This document shows, piece by piece, positions 16,329 through 25,311 of a stretch of 64,000 bases of DNA. The notes under the pieces are model-generated. The model ran no database searches. It saw only the letters and a program-made list of their open reading frames with translations, and was not told the origin of the DNA. Origin of the DNA: Salegentibacter sp. R32. Lineage in GTDB: Bacteria; Bacteroidota; Bacteroidia; Flavobacteriales; Flavobacteriaceae. The first letter of the stretch is position 1. Every line of letters starts with the position of its first letter. The stretch is taken from NCBI RefSeq assembly GCF_008692195.1, contig NZ_RXOM01000009.1:52985-116984 (forward strand). Reading direction: 5' to 3'. A program made the translations under genes and the position numbers.

Positions 16329-17735
16329 ATGAAAAGCATGCACTCCATAGATATCGATACGGTCGAAATGACCTTAGATATCATGAAATACGCCATTAAC
16401 CGAATTTCAAATACTTCACCAGAAATGGGCTCGCCAAAACAAGAACAAGATCTGATGGATTTGGTGGGGGAAACGGTAACAAAAGAAGGAATCGGTGGAG
16501 AAAAAGCTTTTGAACTTTTTAAAGATGTCTTAGTAAAAGCAACCGTTCCTGTAGATCATCCACGACATTTGGCATTTGTGCCAGCAGCGCCAACTAGAGC
16601 CGCAATTTTGTTCGATTTGGTCACCTCGGCAGCAAGTATCCATGGAGCTTATTGGATGACCGGCGGTGGCGGAATTTTCTGTGAAAATCAAGCCATGAAA
16701 TGGTTGGTACAACTTACCGGATTGCCAAAAGGAGCTTTTGGTGTGTTTACCAGTGGTGGAACTTCTGCTAATCTTTCTGCCATGATTGCCGCTCGGGAAG
16801 CTTGGCGTGATAAGAATGAAGAAAATAAAGCCTATAAAGCTTTATTAATTACTTCAAACGGAGCGCATTCTTCGGTAAAATCGATGGCAAAAGTAATTGA
16901 CGCCGACCTAATTTTAGTTGATGATGAGGAAGATAAACTAAACGGAAAATGGCTTCAGCAAAAAATTGACGGGTTAAGTGGAATTGATCGTAAACGTTTA
17001 TTTGCCGTAGTAGCCACAGGAGGAACTACCAATGCCGGAATTATTGACGATTTAGAAAGTATAGCCGATGTTTGTGAGCAAGAAGATTTGTGGTTTCACG
17101 TAGATGCAGCTTATGGTGGCGGTGCTTTGGCAGCTCCTTCAGTACGACATTTATTCAACGGAATTGAAAGAGCAGATAGCATCACTATAGATCCGCATAA
17201 ATGGATGTTTTCTCCCTACGATTGTGGTGCAGTGATTTATAAAAATATGGAATTGGCCAAAAATGCACATTCCCAAAAAGGGGCTTACCTCGACATTTTT
17301 AAAGATAAAGGTGCGCAAGGATTTAATCCGGCCGATTATCAAATTCAGTTAACTCGACGATTAAGAGGTTTGCCGCTTTGGTTTTCATTAGCCATGCACG
17401 GGACTGAAAAATATACCCAAGCCATTGAGCGTGGACTTTCTTTAGCACTTAACGCTGCAAAACAAATTGAAGCAGCCGAACATTTGGAATTAGTACGAGA
17501 ACCAAGTTTGTCTTGTGTGCTTTTTAAACGAATTGGTTGGGATGCGGAAGATTATAGAGATTGGACGTATAAAAATCATCAATCTGGTTTTGCCTTGGTA
17601 ACGCCCACTAAATGGACAAAACCTGCCAATAAAATTGGTGGAAAGGAAAAAACCGAAACTATTTCCCGTTTCTGTTTTATAAATCCAGATACCACCGAAG
17701 AAGATATTGCTGAGATTTTAGCTTCAATGGAATAA
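16329..17735 (+). CDS. Pyridoxal-phosphate-dependent group II decarboxylase family protein
   Basis: 468 residues from the ATG at 16329; an upstream in-frame start at 16272 would translate the REP palindrome and is rejected. The fold-type-I PLP motifs are TSGGTSAN (141-148), HVDAAYGG (257-264) and IDPHKWMFSPYDCG (287-300) with the Schiff-base lysine K291. The H-x-D-A-A-Y/HKW set is that of glutamate, aromatic amino acid and diaminobutyrate decarboxylases. The substrate cannot be assigned from sequence. It lies between bshC and guaA, both on the plus strand, but guaA has its own promoter. Confidence 0.88.
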   Translation: MKSMHSIDIDTVEMTLDIMKYAINRISNTSPEMGSPKQEQDLMDLVGETVTKEGIGGEKAFELFKDVLVKATVPVDHPRHLAFVPAAPTRAAILFDLVTSAASIHGAYWMTGGGGIFCENQAMKWLVQLTGLPKGAFGVFTSGGTSANLSAMIAAREAWRDKNEENKAYKALLITSNGAHSSVKSMAKVIDADLILVDDEEDKLNGKWLQQKIDGLSGIDRKRLFAVVATGGTTNAGIIDDLESIADVCEQEDLWFHVDAAYGGGALAAPSVRHLFNGIERADSITIDPHKWMFSPYDCGAVIYKNMELAKNAHSQKGAYLDIFKDKGAQGFNPADYQIQLTRRLRGLPLWFSLAMHGTEKYTQAIERGLSLALNAAKQIEAAEHLELVREPSLSCVLFKRIGWDAEDYRDWTYKNHQSGFALVTPTKWTKPANKIGGKEKTETISRFCFINPDTTEEDIAEILASME

Positions 17736-17779
17736 AAATTAAAACCAACTAACTTTAAGAAATTAATCTAGGATTCAAT

Positions 17780-17808
17780 TTGAATTTTAAGCCAAATTAT
17801 TACTTTTG
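17780..17808 (+). promoter_or_regulatory. Promoter of guaA, positioned for a leaderless transcript
   Basis: TTG at 17780-17782, 18 bases, then TACTTTTG at 17801-17808, a full match to TTG-N17-23-TANNTTTG. The guaA ATG begins at 17812, only 3 bases after the box, so the transcript should start at or next to the AUG. Confidence 0.75.
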
Positions 17809-17811
17809 CCT

Positions 17812-19341
17812 ATGCAAAATAACGTACTTATATTAGATTTCGGTTCACAGTACACGCAGCTTATCGCGCGAAGAGTTAGAGAACTAAATATTTACTGTGA
17901 AATCCATCCGTTTAACAAACTACCGGAAAATTTAGAAGAGTTTAAAGCCGTGATATTATCGGGAAGTCCATTTTCTGTAAGAGCAGAAGATGCACCACAT
18001 CCAGATTTATCCAAAATCAGAGGGAAAGTGCCTATGTTAGCCGTTTGCTACGGAGCTCAATATTTAGCTCATTTCCATGGTGGAAAAGTAGAACCTTCAA
18101 AAACCCGTGAATACGGTCGGGCCAATCTTTCAGTAATTAAAGACCAAGAATTATTTTTTGATGAAATTACTGAAAACTCTCAAGTATGGATGTCCCATAG
18201 TGATACCATAAAAAAATTGCCCGAAAATGGAGTCCGTTTAGCAAGTACGCACGATGTTTTAAATGCTGCTTATCGAATTGAAGGAGAAGAGACTTTCGCT
18301 ATTCAATTTCATCCAGAAGTTTATCATTCTACTGACGGAAAACAATTACTGGAAAATTTTTTAGTGAAGATCTCAGGGGTTGAACAAGAATGGACACCGG
18401 AAGCTTTTGTAGAGATGACGGTAGAAGATCTTAAAAAGCAAATTGGTAATGAAAAAGTAGTTTTAGGCTTAAGTGGAGGAGTGGATAGTACAGTTGCAGC
18501 CGTTTTGTTAAATAAAGCCATTGGCGATAATCTTTATTGTATATTCGTAAACAATGGGCTTTTACGCAAAAATGAATTTGAAAGCGTATTGCACCAATAT
18601 AAAGATATGGGGCTTAACGTGAAAGGAGTAGATTCTTCGGCACGTTTCTTGGATGCCCTTAAAGGTATTAGCGACCCGGAAGAAAAAAGAAAAACCATTG
18701 GTCGTGTGTTCATTGAAGTTTTTGATGATGAAGCTCATTTACTTACCGATGTAAAGTTTTTAGCACAAGGAACAATTTATCCCGATGTAATCGAATCAAT
18801 TTCAGTTAACGGTCCTTCAGCAACTATTAAATCACATCATAATGTGGGGGGATTGCCCGATTTTATGAAGCTGAAAGTAGTAGAGCCTTTACGGATGTTA
18901 TTTAAAGATGAAGTACGTCGCGTAGGAGCCGAAATGGGAATTGATCCTGAATTACTGGGAAGACATCCTTTCCCGGGACCTGGTTTAGCGATTAGGATTT
19001 TAGGTGATATTACCGCTGAAAAAGTAAGGATTTTACAAGAAGTAGATCACGTTTTTATTCAAGGTCTAAAAGATTGGAAGCTTTATGATAAAGTTTGGCA
19101 AGCCGGAGCTATTTTACTTCCGGTAAGTTCGGTAGGCGTAATGGGAGATGAGCGAACTTATGAAAAAGTAGTAGCACTTCGTGCCGTAGAATCTACCGAC
19201 GGAATGACGGCAGATTGGGTAAATTTACCTTACGACTTTTTACAGAAAACTTCTAATACCATCATAAATCGAGTAAAAGGCGTTAATAGAGTAGTTTACG
19301 ATATTAGCTCTAAACCACCCGCGACTATTGAGTGGGAATAA
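17812..19341 (+). CDS. guaA: GMP synthase (glutamine-hydrolysing)
   Basis: A 509-residue enzyme converting XMP to GMP with glutamine and ATP. The class I glutamine amidotransferase domain comes first: [20 protein letters not shown] at 6-25, the nucleophile C79 in AVCYGAQ and FHPEVYHS near 165. The ATP-pyrophosphatase domain follows with LSGGVDST near 220, then the GuaA dimerisation domain ([16 protein letters not shown]) and the C-terminal PPATIEWE. Length is normal. The ATG at 17812 is preferred to an upstream TTG at 17806, which lies within the -7 box. The next gene begins 10 bases after the stop. Confidence 0.98.
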   Translation: MQNNVLILDFGSQYTQLIARRVRELNIYCEIHPFNKLPENLEEFKAVILSGSPFSVRAEDAPHPDLSKIRGKVPMLAVCYGAQYLAHFHGGKVEPSKTREYGRANLSVIKDQELFFDEITENSQVWMSHSDTIKKLPENGVRLASTHDVLNAAYRIEGEETFAIQFHPEVYHSTDGKQLLENFLVKISGVEQEWTPEAFVEMTVEDLKKQIGNEKVVLGLSGGVDSTVAAVLLNKAIGDNLYCIFVNNGLLRKNEFESVLHQYKDMGLNVKGVDSSARFLDALKGISDPEEKRKTIGRVFIEVFDDEAHLLTDVKFLAQGTIYPDVIESISVNGPSATIKSHHNVGGLPDFMKLKVVEPLRMLFKDEVRRVGAEMGIDPELLGRHPFPGPGLAIRILGDITAEKVRILQEVDHVFIQGLKDWKLYDKVWQAGAILLPVSSVGVMGDERTYEKVVALRAVESTDGMTADWVNLPYDFLQKTSNTIINRVKGVNRVVYDISSKPPATIEWE

Positions 19342-19351
19342 TTTAAACTGA

Positions 19352-21271
19352 ATGAAAAAGAATTGCTTATTTTTTTTACTGATAGGCCTGTTTACACTTC
19401 AATCTTTTGCACAAAAGTTTGAAACGCACAAAGTAAAACGAGGTGAAGATATAGCCTCTATTGCAAAAAAATATAAAGTTTCAGAAAGTAGTATTTTTAA
19501 GTACAACCCAGATGCCCGTAAAGGAAATTTAACCGGGACGGTATTGGTGATTCCGGTAGGAACTTCTCAAGATGGTAGAAACTTAGAAAAACCTTCAGTT
19601 TTAAATTTTAAAGAATATAAAGTAAAAAAGCGGGAAACGCTCTACAGTATTGCTAAAGAATACCATATTACGGTAGACGATTTAAAGCAGTACAATCAAT
19701 ATCTTTATCAAGAAGAATTAGGAAAAGGCGATGTAATTAAGATTCCTATTTTTACTAAAAAAGATACCATTAATATCAATAATTCCGTTCAAAATTCCAC
19801 TTTTGAGAATTTAAAACATATTGTAATGCCCAAAGAAGGAAAGTTTGGGATTGCAAAAAAATACGGAATGACCATTGAACAACTGAACGCGCTTAATCCC
19901 GGTGTTGAAACTTTACAGCCCGGGCAAGTGCTAAATGTTATTAATCCGCAAAATAAAGATACAAAGGCTAATCAGGAAAATGCTGATAATTTTATTTCTT
20001 ATGAAGTAAAACCGAAGGAAAATTACTACAGATTAACCAAGCGGTTCAATATTTCTAAAGACTCTTTAATCAAGTATAATCCAATGTTAGCTGAAGAAGG
20101 ACTGGAAGCAGGAATGACTTTAAGAATTCCTAAACCTTCCGGAATGGTAAACGATACGTTGACGGTGGCTTCTTCCAAAAGAATAAAATTGGAAGAAATG
20201 ATTACCAATCATAGACAGAAAAAGATTGGAATTATGCTTCCCTTTTCACTTCGGCAATTTGAAGGAGATAGTATAGATAAAGAAGCTTTGTTAAAAGACG
20301 ATCGCGTACTAAGAATTTCCTTAGATTTTTATAGCGGAGTTATCGCAGCTATAGATTCTGTAGAACGTTTGGGAATTCCGGTGGCAGCAAAGGTTTTTGA
20401 TACCCAGAAAAGTTCTTCTGTGGTAGATGACATTTTAAGAAATAATGATTTTGAAAGCTACGATGCTATTGTCGGTCCGTTGTTGACCAAAAATATTGAA
20501 CGAGCCTCAAGGTTTTTCAACAGAAATCAAATTCCGGTACTTTCTCCATTAATCGATGCCGATTTAAAAGGTGACGATAATTTGTTACAAACACGCCCCT
20601 CTAATTTAATGATGGAGAAAACCCTCATCACTTATATCGATAGTTTAAAACAAGGGAAAAACCTATTGATTTTAGCTGATGAAAAGCACAGTTATCTAAA
20701 AAATAAATTGTCTTATACTTTTCCTAACGCTCGTGTGGTAACGCAAGCTAAAGAGGAATATTTACAGCCTTCAGATTTAACTTCTGTTTTATCGAAAGAA
20801 CAAGAAAACTGGATTATTTTAGAATCTGACGATATGGAATTGATCAGTAATGCTATTTCATACCTAAATGCTAAAGTTCCTGAATACCAAATAAGAATAT
20901 TCACCTCCGATAAAAGTGAACCTTACGAAGACGAAATCCCGAATGAATATTTAAGTAATTTAAACTTTACGTATGCTTCCGTAGCAAAAGAGTGTGAAGA
21001 TATTAAAGAGAATACTTTCATTAAAAACTACGAAGAAGATTATGGGATTATTCCTAATAAGTACGCGATTAGAGGGTTTGATGTTACTTACGATTTGTTG
21101 TTAAGGTTGGCGATGGCTGAAAATTTATATGAAGCTTTAGAGCTGAAAGGAAGTACAGAATACGTTGAAAATAAGTTTGATTACCATAAAAAAATGATTG
21201 GCGGTTATTATAATGATGCTGTTTATATCATTCAATATGAAGAAGGACTAAAACTCAAAGTAGTAAATTAA
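19352..21271 (+). CDS. Secreted LysM protein with periplasmic-binding-protein-like domain
   Basis: A 639-residue protein with a signal peptide (1-20, ending SFAQ). Four LysM peptidoglycan-binding repeats lie at about 23-69, 87-133, 150-194 and 210-256 (for example YKVKKRETLYSIAKEYHITV and YEVKPKENYYRLTKRFNIS). The remainder (about 290-639) resembles a type-I periplasmic ligand-binding fold: KIGIMLPF, then YSGVIAAIDSVERLGIPVAA and DAIVGPLLTKNI. Such proteins are often annotated as amino-acid ABC-transporter binding proteins, but no transporter genes are nearby, so a cell-wall-linked lipoprotein-regulator role like LpoA is also possible. It starts 10 bases after guaA and is followed by OsmC after one base, so guaA, this gene, osmC and DUF922 look like one operon. 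Confidence 0.85.
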   Translation: MKKNCLFFLLIGLFTLQSFAQKFETHKVKRGEDIASIAKKYKVSESSIFKYNPDARKGNLTGTVLVIPVGTSQDGRNLEKPSVLNFKEYKVKKRETLYSIAKEYHITVDDLKQYNQYLYQEELGKGDVIKIPIFTKKDTININNSVQNSTFENLKHIVMPKEGKFGIAKKYGMTIEQLNALNPGVETLQPGQVLNVINPQNKDTKANQENADNFISYEVKPKENYYRLTKRFNISKDSLIKYNPMLAEEGLEAGMTLRIPKPSGMVNDTLTVASSKRIKLEEMITNHRQKKIGIMLPFSLRQFEGDSIDKEALLKDDRVLRISLDFYSGVIAAIDSVERLGIPVAAKVFDTQKSSSVVDDILRNNDFESYDAIVGPLLTKNIERASRFFNRNQIPVLSPLIDADLKGDDNLLQTRPSNLMMEKTLITYIDSLKQGKNLLILADEKHSYLKNKLSYTFPNARVVTQAKEEYLQPSDLTSVLSKEQENWIILESDDMELISNAISYLNAKVPEYQIRIFTSDKSEPYEDEIPNEYLSNLNFTYASVAKECEDIKENTFIKNYEEDYGIIPNKYAIRGFDVTYDLLLRLAMAENLYEALELKGSTEYVENKFDYHKKMIGGYYNDAVYIIQYEEGLKLKVVN

Positions 21272-21272
21272 G

Positions 21273-21680
21273 ATGACTTCAAAAGTAACTTATAAAGGTA
21301 ATTTAAGAACAGAATGTGAGCATCTTAAAAGTGGAAATACGTTTATTACCGATGCACCAACCGACAATAATGGAAAAGGAGAAGCATTCTCGCCAACTGA
21401 TACGGTTGCTACAGCGTTGGCAAGTTGTATGCTCACAATGGTTGGGATAAAAGCAGAGCAATCTGGGTTCTCAATTAAGGGAGCTGTTGCTGAAGTCACC
21501 AAAACCATGGCTCCCAATCCACGTAGAATTTCTAAGTTGGAAGTAAATCTTACTTTCCCGAAATCTTACGATGATAAAACGAAAAAAATCATCGAGCATA
21601 CTGCCAAAACCTGTCCGGTGCATTACAGTTTACATCCCGATATAGAAAAAATAGTTAAGTTTATTTATTTAGATGAATAA
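21273..21680 (+). CDS. OsmC family protein
   Basis: A 135-residue OsmC/Ohr-superfamily protein. It has GKGEAFSPTDTVATALASCMLTMVG near 30-54 with the first reactive cysteine and KTCPVHYSLHPDI near 111-123 with the second, the two cysteines used for thiol-dependent hydroperoxide reduction. The pattern is that of the YhfA/OsmC-like branch rather than Ohr. It starts one base after the LysM protein stop and overlaps the next gene by 8 bases, indicating translational coupling. bshC upstream in the same direction fits a thiol-redox theme; this link is inference. Confidence 0.92.
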   Translation: MTSKVTYKGNLRTECEHLKSGNTFITDAPTDNNGKGEAFSPTDTVATALASCMLTMVGIKAEQSGFSIKGAVAEVTKTMAPNPRRISKLEVNLTFPKSYDDKTKKIIEHTAKTCPVHYSLHPDIEKIVKFIYLDE

Positions 21681-22218
21681 AATCCTCGTACTTTCTTTTT
21701 TGTTTTTCAGTATGTTTTTCGTTGGAAAAGCTCAAGAAAGGTTTACGTGGTCATCAAACAAATTAACATGGGAAGATTTTAGGGGAATACCAGATTCTTC
21801 CAGTCCATTTAAAGCAAATGTAAATTCAGGCTTCTCTTATAAATGGTCTGTAAAAGCTGTGAACGGCAAACCTGAATTTGTGTATGAAGTAAAAAGTTAT
21901 TTTTATCCTGAAGAATCTTGGGTAAAAGATAAAAAAGCTTCCCAACAATTATTAGCGCACGAACAATTACATTTTGATATTTCTGAACTCTACGCTCGGA
22001 AGATGCGAAAAGCCTTGGCAAGTTTTCAGCCTTCTGCATCAATTACACAAATCAAATCTTCTTTAAATAAAATTCATCGTAGTATTGAACGGGAACGGGT
22101 AAAAACTCAAGAACTTTACGATAGAGAAACCAATCACGGGATGATTCCTGTGGCCCAAGAAAAATGGCAAAAATTCATCGATATTGGGTTAGAAAAACTT
22201 TCTGATTATTCATCCTGA
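21673..22218 (+). CDS. DUF922 family putative secreted zinc protease
   Basis: A 181-residue protein with a signal peptide (1-20, ending GKAQ). It then has FTWSSNKLTWEDFRGIP (24-40) and the metalloprotease-like HEQLHFDI at 96-103 (H96, E97, H100), both typical of DUF922. The HExxH pattern suggests zinc binding and peptidase activity outside the cytoplasm; no substrate is known. It overlaps the end of osmC by 8 bases (ATGAATAA), so it is very likely co-translated with it. Confidence 0.88.
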   Translation: MNKILVLSFLFFSMFFVGKAQERFTWSSNKLTWEDFRGIPDSSSPFKANVNSGFSYKWSVKAVNGKPEFVYEVKSYFYPEESWVKDKKASQQLLAHEQLHFDISELYARKMRKALASFQPSASITQIKSSLNKIHRSIERERVKTQELYDRETNHGMIPVAQEKWQKFIDIGLEKLSDYSS

Positions 22219-22301
22219 TTTTAGTTGAAGTATAAATTTTGTTAATTTTTTTAACGAAAAATTTATTATATTTAAAATTAATTTTAACTAACTGAATAAT
22301 T

Positions 22302-22553
22302 ATGGAAAATCAATCAACTTCAATTACGCCGGGAAAATGGGCATTATATATTTTTGTAGCAGGCTTGCCTATTATCGGTTTAATTATGCTTTTGGTATGG
22401 GGATTTGGAAACGATGGAAATAATATCCGTAAAAACTGGGCAAAAGGAATGCTATTATTATATGTAATAGGAATCATCTTAAGTATTCTATTCTTTTCCC
22501 TATTTGGCTTAGCAGCAATAGGATTAGGTTCCATGGAATCTGCTAGTTATTAA
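22302..22553 (+). CDS. Small two-helix membrane protein, unknown function
   Basis: An 83-residue protein with two membrane segments (about 12-33 and 46-72) joined by a polar loop GFGNDGNNIRKNWAKG. The loop is typical of a Bacteroidota small membrane family in which an NIRKNWAKG-type motif follows the first helix; I do not know its function. It stands alone 83 bases after the DUF922 gene and is followed by REP-like palindromes. Confidence 0.75.
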   Translation: MENQSTSITPGKWALYIFVAGLPIIGLIMLLVWGFGNDGNNIRKNWAKGMLLLYVIGIILSILFFSLFGLAAIGLGSMESASY

Positions 22554-22588
22554 AATAGAAAAGTTTTTCTGAAGAAAATTAAATTTTT

Positions 22589-22633
22589 GTCACCTTGAAC
22601 CTGCCCTTCCGGCAGGCGGGCTTGATTCAGGGG
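22589..22633. repeat. REP-like sequence block 1
   Basis: TGTCACCTTGAAC at 22589 opens a block with an internal perfect CCTGCC/GGCAGG hairpin around a 5-base loop and a CTTGATTCAGGGG end. It resembles the TGTCACCT..GAG opening of the palindrome at 16258 and lies 17 bases before the longer palindrome at 22651. Confidence 0.6.
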
Positions 22634-22650
22634 CTCATAATACTAATGGA

Positions 22651-22709
22651 TGTCAGTTCAAGCGGAGTTGGAAACTATTAAATAGATTTCGACTCCGCTC
22701 AATCTGACA
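22651..22709. repeat. Long REP-like palindrome (59 bp)
   Basis: Arms of 24 bases run from TGTCAGTTCAAGCGGAGTTG to CGACTCCGCTCAATCTGACA around CTATTAAATAG, itself a dyad. Several of the few arm mismatches are C/T or A/G changes that keep G-U pairing in RNA. It lies between the convergent genes at 22302 and 22741 and probably serves as a shared 3' end. Confidence 0.8.
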
Positions 22710-22740
22710 ATTTGAGTTAGATTTTTAATTTTCAATAATT

Positions 22741-23685
22741 CTAAAAACTGGGAAGCTCTTGTTTCGCTTCTCTAAATTCAGTAATGATTTCTTCTACAAT
22801 TTCTGTAGCTGATTTTATTTCGTGAATCAAGCCGCTAATCTGACCTATTTCTAATTCACCTTCCTCTAAATCTCCTTCAAACATTCCTTTTTTAGCACGG
22901 GCTCTTCCTAATAATTCAATCAGTTGTTCTTTACTTGGATTTTTGGTGTAAAGTTCGGTAACATCGTTAAAGAACTTATTTTTTAATAAACGGACAGGTG
23001 CTAATTCTTTTAAGGTAAGTTGCGTATGGCCTTCTTCAGCATCAACCACCATTTGTTTGAATTTTTGATGTGATGAGGCTTCATCGCTCGCTACAAATCT
23101 GCTTCCTATCTGTACCGCATCAGCGCCTAAAATCATAGCGGCAAGCATTCCACGTCCGGTAGCAATTCCGCCGGCAGCAATTAACGGAATTTGCAGTTTT
23201 TGTTTGACCATGGGGATTAAGGTAAAGGTGGTAGTTTCTTCACGACCGTTATGCCCACCGGCTTCAAAACCTTCAGCAACAACCGCATCAACTCCGGCAG
23301 CTTCAGATTTTAATGCAAATTTTACGCTGCTCACTACGTGAACTACCTTTATTCCTTTCTCTTTTAAAACAGGCGTCCAAGTTTTTGGATTGCCTGCTGA
23401 AGTAAACACAATCTCAACGCCTTCATCTATAATAATATCCATAATTTTTTCAATATCTGGATAGAGCATGGGGACGTTTACCGCAAAAGGCTTACTGGTT
23501 GCCTTTTTACATTTTTGTATGTGTTCTTTTAAAATGTCAGGATACATGGAGCCGGCACCAATTATACCGAGTCCGCCGGAATTACTTACCGCGCTAGCAA
23601 GTTTCCAGCCGCTGGCCCAAATCATTCCGGCTTGGATAAGTGGATATTCAATATTAAAAAGTGAAGTGATTCTGTTTTTTGTCAT
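22741..23685 (-). CDS. NAD(P)H-dependent flavin oxidoreductase / nitronate monooxygenase family
   Basis: A 314-residue FMN-binding TIM-barrel protein of the 2-nitropropane dioxygenase/FabK superfamily. The N-terminus ITSLFNIEYPLIQAGMIWAS (5-24) is the usual first strand. AEGFEAGGHNGR (about 157-168), PLIAAGGIATGRG (about 186-198) and ADAVQIGSRFVASDEA (phosphate-binding region) are diagnostic. It may oxidise alkyl nitronates or act as an enoyl reductase; sequence alone does not decide. Its start overlaps the S8 peptidase stop by one base (TAATG), indicating translational coupling. Confidence 0.9.
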   Translation of the reverse strand: MTKNRITSLFNIEYPLIQAGMIWASGWKLASAVSNSGGLGIIGAGSMYPDILKEHIQKCKKATSKPFAVNVPMLYPDIEKIMDIIIDEGVEIVFTSAGNPKTWTPVLKEKGIKVVHVVSSVKFALKSEAAGVDAVVAEGFEAGGHNGREETTTFTLIPMVKQKLQIPLIAAGGIATGRGMLAAMILGADAVQIGSRFVASDEASSHQKFKQMVVDAEEGHTQLTLKELAPVRLLKNKFFNDVTELYTKNPSKEQLIELLGRARAKKGMFEGDLEEGELEIGQISGLIHEIKSATEIVEEIITEFREAKQELPSF

Positions 23686-25289
23686 TACTGTTTAATAATT
23701 TTTATCGTCTTTTCTTGTTGATTAGATTGAAGTTTCGCTAGATAAATTCCACTAGATAAATGGGATAAATCAACTTCGGAAGAAATATTTTCTTGTTTAA
23801 AAATCAATTGTCCTACTAAATTATAAAGTTTCAGCTTGATTTTTTTTGTTCCTCGATTAGCAAAAAATACTTTATTTTGAGCAGGATTAGGATAAAGCTT
23901 TATTTGTTGAAGGTCATGTTCAGTCGTGTCTAAACTGCTGAAAGCTAGTTGAAAATCAGGAATTCCGTAACCCATTTCATTGGTTGGATTGTTGTAAAGT
24001 GAAGCCGATTCCCTTATTAATTGCATGATTTCCAAATTAGTCCTAGAAGGGTCAATTTGCCAAAAACTAGTTACTGCGCCGGCCATAATAGGAGAGGAGA
24101 AAGAAGTTCCGTTTGCAAGACTTACTTCATTGTCAGTATTTATCACAGTGGAAAGATAACCCATCGCCATCACATCAGGTTTAATGGTGCCGTTTGCGTT
24201 TGGACCAATCGAACTGAAAGAAACATATTCTTCTTCACCATTTACTGCCCCAACAGTAAAAACATCGCCATCGGCGGGAGCTCCAATAACCGGGAAATTT
24301 TCATCGTTACCTGAATTTCCTGCAGAAGTAACCACTAAAATTCCTTTTTCAACTGCAATATTTGCTCCGCGCGTAATAAAAGCGCTATTGCCATCCATAT
24401 CGGCTGGTGTGTAACTGTAATTGGGATTATCATAATCTTGATATCCCAACGAAGTATTAATCACATCTACTCCCAAACTATCTGCTCTTTCGGCGGCTTC
24501 TACCCAATAACTTTCCTCAACAGGCGTCTCGGAAGCAACATCTTCTGTTCTAAATAAATAATAATTGGCATCGGGAGCAGTTCCTACTAATGCGTCATCA
24601 ACAAAACCTGCCATGGTAGAAAGTACTTTGGTACCGTGGTCGCTTGCCGTAAAGGCATCATAATTTTCTGTTCTGTCCACAAAATCATAACCTCCTAATA
24701 AACCATTATTATTCGCCAAACGGTTAAATGCACCTAAGGAATTGACACCGGGAAAACCAGAGTCCATTACTGCGACGACCATTCCATCGCCGGTGAAATC
24801 ATTTTCGTGCAGGTAATCTACACTGATCATTTCTACTTGAATACCACTAATTCCGTAATTGAAATCTTCTAAAATTTCGAGATTTTCTTTTTCTACGGAA
24901 TTATTTTCCACAGTTGCCGGTCTGGAATTTAAACTTTCGTCTGCAAAATCTATGTGATCTACAAAATTGAGATTTTCTAAAACGTTGATGTTTGAAATGC
25001 TCCCAATAACGTGTACACAATTAAACCATTTAGATTTCGCCATGACACTAATACCGGGTTGATTTTTAATTGTAGTTATGTAATTTTCGTTTACCGGAAC
25101 ATCGCGGGCATCAATAGGTGTGTTGTGCAAGTTTTTTCTATCGATGGCTTCTTGTGTAAGAATAGTAATAGGATTGGCGATGGCTTCGGCAACATTTTCT
25201 TTATCGGTAAAGTAAACCCAAGCATGTTCTTGTGCCTGAATGACTTTACTGAAAACTAAAAATAAGATGAGTAGGTATAACTTTTTCAT
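23685..25289 (-). CDS. Secreted S8 subtilisin-like serine peptidase with T9SS type A sorting domain
   Basis: A 534-residue protein with a signal peptide (1-20, ending IQAQ). The catalytic triad is D176 (AVMDSG), H218 (SDHGTKV) and S396 (GTSFSSP), with the oxyanion asparagine N325 (SAGNSG). An inhibitor-like propeptide covers about 21-145. The C-terminal 80 residues (LYPNPAQNKVFF..., YNLVGQLI, LSSGIYLAKL, then KTIKIIKQ) form a type A type IX secretion signal, so the protease is exported across the outer membrane. It lies between mnmA and the flavin oxidoreductase in one minus-strand run. A perfect dyad overlaps its start codon. Confidence 0.95.
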   Translation of the reverse strand: MKKLYLLILFLVFSKVIQAQEHAWVYFTDKENVAEAIANPITILTQEAIDRKNLHNTPIDARDVPVNENYITTIKNQPGISVMAKSKWFNCVHVIGSISNINVLENLNFVDHIDFADESLNSRPATVENNSVEKENLEILEDFNYGISGIQVEMISVDYLHENDFTGDGMVVAVMDSGFPGVNSLGAFNRLANNNGLLGGYDFVDRTENYDAFTASDHGTKVLSTMAGFVDDALVGTAPDANYYLFRTEDVASETPVEESYWVEAAERADSLGVDVINTSLGYQDYDNPNYSYTPADMDGNSAFITRGANIAVEKGILVVTSAGNSGNDENFPVIGAPADGDVFTVGAVNGEEEYVSFSSIGPNANGTIKPDVMAMGYLSTVINTDNEVSLANGTSFSSPIMAGAVTSFWQIDPSRTNLEIMQLIRESASLYNNPTNEMGYGIPDFQLAFSSLDTTEHDLQQIKLYPNPAQNKVFFANRGTKKIKLKLYNLVGQLIFKQENISSEVDLSHLSSGIYLAKLQSNQQEKTIKIIKQ

Positions 25290-25307
25290 AGCTGAATTTT
25301 TCAGCTA
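25289..25307 (-). promoter_or_regulatory. Hairpin overlapping the S8 peptidase start codon
   Basis: TAGCTGAA and TTCAGCTA form a perfect 8-bp stem with a three-base centre. It fills the gap between the mnmA stop and the peptidase start and includes the first base of the ATG. It could lower initiation from read-through mRNA or shape the intercistronic junction. Confidence 0.5.
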
Positions 25308-25311
25308 CAAG

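Noticed and set aside
17806..17811. TTG start two codons upstream of guaA
   Set aside because: It lies within the -7 promoter box, and GuaA proteins begin just before the LILDFGSQ strand as given by the ATG at 17812.
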